Assembly: GCF_014646195.1 (NCBI RefSeq)
Contig: NZ_BMMZ01000006.1
Location: 248,001-312,000, forward strand
Reading direction: 5' to 3'
DNA length: 64,000 nt
From: Microlunatus endophyticus
GTDB lineage: Bacteria > Actinomycetota > Actinomycetes > Propionibacteriales > Propionibacteriaceae
The position numbers and the translations under genes were made by a program. The notes beneath the pieces are model-generated. The model searched no databases. It was given only the letters and a program-made list of their open reading frames with translations, and had not been told where the DNA came from. Shown piece after piece: positions 60,460 to 64,000 of the stretch (its first letter is position 1; every line of letters begins with the position of its first letter).

Positions 60460-62437
60460 CGTCGAGGATCTCGCCGGTTGCAGTGTTGATCACTTCCCCC
60501 TTGGGTCGCTGGTCCAGGGCGGCCTTGACCGACAGCGCCGTACGCTCCCCGAAGCCGGGCACCGCGGCGATGTCCTCGACCCGCGCCTCGCGCAGCTTCT
60601 TCAGCGATCCGAAGTGGCTGATCAGCGCCTTCCGCCGGACCTCGCCCAGTCCGGGCACCTCGTCCAGCACCGACTCCACCATCGACTTGCTGCGCCGGGA
60701 CCGGTGGTGCGTGATCGCGAACCGGTGCGCCTCGTCCCGAACCCGCTGGAGCAGATAGAGCCCCTCCGAGGTCCGCGGCAGGATCAGCGGATCCTCCTCG
60801 TCGGGCAGCCAGACCTCCTCCAGCCGCTTCGCCAGCCCGCAGAGCGCGACGTCGGTGACACCGAGCTCGGCCATCGCCGCCTGCGCTGCGGCGACCTGCG
60901 GCGGACCGCCGTCGACGACCACCAGTGCCGGGGCGTAGGCGAATCTCTTCGGCGCCCCGGTGGTCGGGTCGATCAGCAGCGGCCCCTCGCCGGTCGCGGC
61001 GTCGCCCGGCGCCTGCATCGTCTTCTGGTCGTCCTGCAACCGCCGGAACCGGCGGGTGATCACCTCGTGCATGGCGGCGACGTCGTTCTGCCCGTCGATG
61101 CCGCGGATCACGAACCGGCGGTATTCGCTCTTGCGTGGCAGGCCGTCCTCGAAGACGACCATCGAGGCGACCACCTCGGTGCCCTGCAGGTTGGAGATGT
61201 CGTAACACTCGATCCGCAGCGGCGGGCTGGGCAGGTCCAGGGCGGTCTGGATCTCCTCCAGCGCACGGTTGCGGGTGGACAGGTCCTGGGCGCGCACGGT
61301 CTTGTGCCGGACCAGCGCGTCCCGGGCGTTCTTGGCGACGGTGTCCATCAGCACCCGCTTGTCGCCGCGCTGCGGGATCCGGATCTCGACGTTGCTGCCA
61401 CGGAGCTCGGTGAGCAGCTCGGACAGCGAATCCTTCGACGGCGGCAGCGCCGGCACCAGGATCTCCCGCGGGATCGCCTGCTGGTCCGGGTCGTCGGTGT
61501 CGACCTCCGAATACAGCTGCAGCAGGAACTGCTCGACCAGATCGGCGGTGTCCCCTTCGTCAGCGCGATCGGCCACCCAACCGCGTTCGCCGCGGACGCG
61601 GCCCTTGCGGACGTGGAAGATCTGCACGGCGACCTCGAGCGGATCCTCCGCCAGCGCGATCACGTCCGCATCGGTGCCGTCCCGGAAGGCGATCGCATTC
61701 TTCTCCATCGCCCGGTTCAGAGCGCCGAGGTCGTCGCGCAGTCTGGCCGCCTTCTCGAATTCGAGGTCGTCGCTGGCCTGCTGCATCTCGCGCTTGAGCC
61801 GGCGCTCGACCGGTGTGGTGTTGCCGGCCATGAATCGGCAGAAGTCGTCGACGATCTCCCGGTGGTCCTCGGCACTGATCCGGCCGACACAGGGCGCCGA
61901 GCATTTGCCGATGTAGCCGAGCAGGCAGGGCCGGCCGACCTGCTGGGCGTTGCGGAACACGCCGTTGGTGCAGGATCGCATCGGGAAGACCCGCAGCAGC
62001 AGGTCCACGGTTTCCCGGATGGCCCAAGCGTGGGCGTACGGGCCGAAGTAGCGGTTGCCCTTCCGTTTGGCGCCGCGGCCGACATGCACCCGGGGGAAAT
62101 CCTCGGAGTAGGTGACGGCCAGCCAGGGATAGGTCTTGTCATCGCGGTATTTGATGTTGAAGCGCGGGTCGTACTGCTTGATCCACGCGTACTCCAGGGC
62201 CAGTGACTCGACCTCGGTCTGGACGACGGTCCACTGCACCTTGGCCGCCGTGTGCACCATCGCGTAGGTCCGGGGCAGCAGGTTGGCCGGATCGGCGAAA
62301 TAGGAGTTGAGCCGAGACCGGAGATTCTTGGCCTTTCCGACATAGATGACCCGCCCGGTCTCATCGCTGAACCGGTAGACCCCTGGCGTTTCGGGGATCG
62401 AGCCCGGTTTCGGGCGATAGCTCTGCGGATCTGCCAC
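60452..62437 (-). CDS. uvrC: Excinuclease ABC subunit C
   Basis: UvrC makes both incisions in nucleotide excision repair. 661 aa: GIY-YIG domain ([21 protein letters not shown]), Cys-rich region ([28 protein letters not shown]), UVR domain ([18 protein letters not shown]), RNase H-like domain with [20 protein letters not shown] and [10 protein letters not shown], and two C-terminal HhH motifs ([31 protein letters not shown]). GTG 62437 follows TAGTCT by 6 nt. First gene of the minus-strand cluster leading to rbpA. Confidence 0.97.
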   Translation of the reverse strand: MADPQSYRPKPGSIPETPGVYRFSDETGRVIYVGKAKNLRSRLNSYFADPANLLPRTYAMVHTAAKVQWTVVQTEVESLALEYAWIKQYDPRFNIKYRDDKTYPWLAVTYSEDFPRVHVGRGAKRKGNRYFGPYAHAWAIRETVDLLLRVFPMRSCTNGVFRNAQQVGRPCLLGYIGKCSAPCVGRISAEDHREIVDDFCRFMAGNTTPVERRLKREMQQASDDLEFEKAARLRDDLGALNRAMEKNAIAFRDGTDADVIALAEDPLEVAVQIFHVRKGRVRGERGWVADRADEGDTADLVEQFLLQLYSEVDTDDPDQQAIPREILVPALPPSKDSLSELLTELRGSNVEIRIPQRGDKRVLMDTVAKNARDALVRHKTVRAQDLSTRNRALEEIQTALDLPSPPLRIECYDISNLQGTEVVASMVVFEDGLPRKSEYRRFVIRGIDGQNDVAAMHEVITRRFRRLQDDQKTMQAPGDAATGEGPLLIDPTTGAPKRFAYAPALVVVDGGPPQVAAAQAAMAELGVTDVALCGLAKRLEEVWLPDEEDPLILPRTSEGLYLLQRVRDEAHRFAITHHRSRRSKSMVESVLDEVPGLGEVRRKALISHFGSLKKLREARVEDIAAVPGFGERTALSVKAALDQRPKGEVINTATGEILDGA

Positions 62438-62443
62438 GCCCCA

Positions 62444-62449
62444 AGACTA
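62444..62449 (-). promoter_or_regulatory. -10 element (TAGTCT) for leaderless uvrC
   Basis: Minus strand TAGTCT, 6 nt (TGGGGC), GTG 62437. Confidence 0.55.
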
Positions 62450-62579
62450 GGAGCCGACACCGACAACCGTCCGATGGTCCCGGTCTCCCTATGGTCCGCG
62501 GCGATGCACAACCTCGGAGGCCTGATCGGCGGATCCATCCGGTCGGCCCTGCCTGGTCAGCGGGTGAGAGTCTTACGGC

Positions 62580-63463
62580 GTGCAACCGCCAAGGGGTTCA
62601 TCGACTCCGTCCGTGGGATCAACTCTGTATGTCAGCGACCTGGACGGAACGCTCCTCGGACCCGACTCGCTCCTCAGCGGAGAGTCCAGCAGGCTGCTGA
62701 ACCGGGTGATCAGCCTCGGCGGACTGTGCACGTACGCGACCGCACGGTCCTTCTCCTCCTCGCGCCGAGCAACCGCTGCCCTGGACCTGCAGCTTCCCGT
62801 GATCACCTACGGCGGGACCATCACGGCTCGCCCCGACGATGGGCGGCCGACACGTCTGCAGTTGCTCGACCAGGACGTCGTCGGACACATCCGCCGTAGC
62901 TGCGCCGCCGGAATCGACACGGAGCCGATCTGGCACACCCATGAGGACGGACAGGACTGGCTCCGCTGGCGACCCGAACGCCGAACCGCTGGGCTCGACG
63001 CATTCGTCGACCCTCGCCGCGGCGACCGCCGCCTGCGACCGATCACCGACCGCGACCCGCTCGACCCGACCAGCGTCTTCTACGTCGCCGTGCTGGCGCC
63101 GCGACCGTCACTGAGACCGCTCCAGCAGAGCCTGTCGAGGTTGCCGCGACAGCCGGCAGCCTTCCTCAGCGAGGACCCTGCACGCCGGGCCTCGCGTGGT
63201 TCGAAGTCCACGACGCAAAGGGCACCAAAGCCCATGCCATCCGTGATCTTGCCGAGTCGATCATGGTCGACCGCATCGTCGTGTTCGGCAACAACCACAA
63301 CGACCTGCCGATGTTCGAGATCGCCGACGAACGCATCGCGGTCGAGGACGCCATTCCTGAACTCAAGGCCGCCGCCAGTACGGTCATCGGCGCCAGCACG
63401 ACGAACGCCGTAGCAAAGTGGATCCTTGCCGACCACCTGGATCGCTCGGTCCGGCACCGTTGA
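62580..63463 (+). pseudogene. HAD-superfamily (Cof-type) phosphatase, frameshifted
   Basis: A Cof/HAD-IIB hydrolase split over two frames. From GTG 62580 the N-terminus has YVSDLDGTLLGPDSLLS (motif I, D-x-D) and LCTYATARSFSSSR; the frame holds to about FLSEDP near 63180. The C-terminal part then continues in a frame consistent with one missing nucleotide: TPGLAWFEVHDAKGTKAHAI, then VVFGNNHNDLPMFEIADERI (motif IV) up to 63463. The shift lies around 63178-63186. Either a real mutation or a sequencing error. The frame after the shift in the upstream register is Ser/Arg-rich nonsense. Confidence 0.75.
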
Positions 63464-63550
63464 TGGTCCCCAGCGCGCGCTGCGATGAGGCGCCCGTGGT
63501 CACCGTGCCGGCGGATGATCATGATTCGTCGACGTCGACCTCCGGCAGAC

Positions 63551-63855
63551 TCAGTCGAGATCAGGACTCAGATCGTTCGGTACGACGTTCTGTCCGGTCT
63601 CGTCGTCAGCACGTGCATCAGCCTCGACGGCGGAGTGAGTGATCGCCAGATAGCCGACGAGGATGGCGAACAGCACGACCGACCAGCCGTAGCCCATGTG
63701 GAGATCGGCGGCAATGGTGTCGCCGAGCGCTGTTCCCAGTCCGAAGGTCAGTCATCGCGACGCGTTAGGCCGCCGATGCCGCCGACCGGAATGCTCCAGG
63801 TCCCCAAGAAGTCCGACGCGGTGTCACCGATACCTGTGGTGAGCAAATTCGATGA
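63551..63855 (-). pseudogene. Remnant of a COG4705 membrane-anchored protein
   Basis: On the minus strand NLLTTGIGDTASDFLGTWSI (from 63849) is followed by a stop (TGA, 63748-63750), and a second frame resumes with FGLGTALGDTIAADLHMGYG, then WSVVLFAILVGYLAI and SAVEADARADDE, ending TGA at 63551. Both pieces resemble repeated TLGxxxGD..AD.L.LGY segments of COG4705 multi-pass proteins, but the middle helices are missing. It is a deleted and frame-disrupted fragment. Nothing recognisable lies in 63856-64000. Confidence 0.55.
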
Positions 63856-64000
63856 TCCGGAAGAGAACGAAGACCTCAGGCACCCTGGGCGCGGCGAAAG
63901 CACGTTGCCGCAACGGCATGGCTGAACTGCAGGCGGCCGTCCGTCCGGCTCGCAGCCGAACGACAGACAAGACACTGGCTCTCAGTTTCGTGGCAGGTCG

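Overview
The window is a 64-kb chromosomal piece of a high-GC Actinomycetota. RbpA, WhiA, OpcA, a SufR-led suf operon, a mabA/inhA-like fabG-fabI pair and the whiA-yvcK-rapZ-uvrC cluster all point there. The overall gene set best fits Propionibacteriales/Propionibacteriaceae (Microlunatus-like), but the genus is only an impression. At least a dozen genes have a TANNNT -10 element ending 6-7 nt before an ATG/GTG, so leaderless transcription is common. No rRNA, tRNA or CRISPR array was seen.

Layout. 0-17 kb is mixed housekeeping: a SpoU rRNA/tRNA methyltransferase (cut by the left edge), a siroheme-synthase dehydrogenase domain, a YbaK editing protein, SPFH and NfeD membrane proteins, an ABC ATPase, a divergent MFS/ROK pair, fabG-fabI, fdhD-doxX-moaA, SURF1, an atypical SDR, RlmA, and a DNA-binding protein with a histone-H1-like tail. 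17-26 kb holds an ABC-F ATPase and the complete suf operon (sufR-sufB-sufD-Rieske-sufC-sufS-sufU-DUF59, minus strand). 26.3-34.05 kb is an accessory island: a P-loop ATPase/duplicated-helical protein/DUF1266 operon, an ATP-dependent DNA ligase, an IS30 element, an APH-family kinase, a vapBC pair and an APH-fold pseudokinase. It sits where related actinobacteria have sufR close to the divergent ABC-ctaA genes. 34.3-38.3 kb is heme A synthesis (ABC exporter, ctaA, ctaB). 38.4-46.9 kb is the pentose phosphate cluster tkt-tal-(isoprenyl transferase, DUF1801)-zwf-opcA-pgl. 46.9-52.7 kb holds a GT39 membrane protein, a coiled-coil membrane protein, a WYL regulator/DinB pair and an S9 peptidase. 52.7-62.4 kb is uvrC-(pentapeptide protein)-rapZ-yvcK-whiA-gap-pgk-tpiA-secG-rbpA, all on the minus strand. 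The right end (62.6-63.9 kb) has two decaying genes.

How the genes fit together: central carbon metabolism (lower glycolysis, oxidative and non-oxidative pentose phosphate), Fe-S assembly, and heme A/cytochrome oxidase assembly (SURF1, CtaA, CtaB) dominate. The most unusual signals are a set of 15-bp in-frame tandem repeats encoding low-complexity tails in four unrelated proteins (SPFH, CtaA, OpcA, RapZ), including a histone-H1-like tail on OpcA; the three-gene ATPase/DUF1266 operon; a SufR operator lying on its own -10 and start codon; and a pseudokinase.
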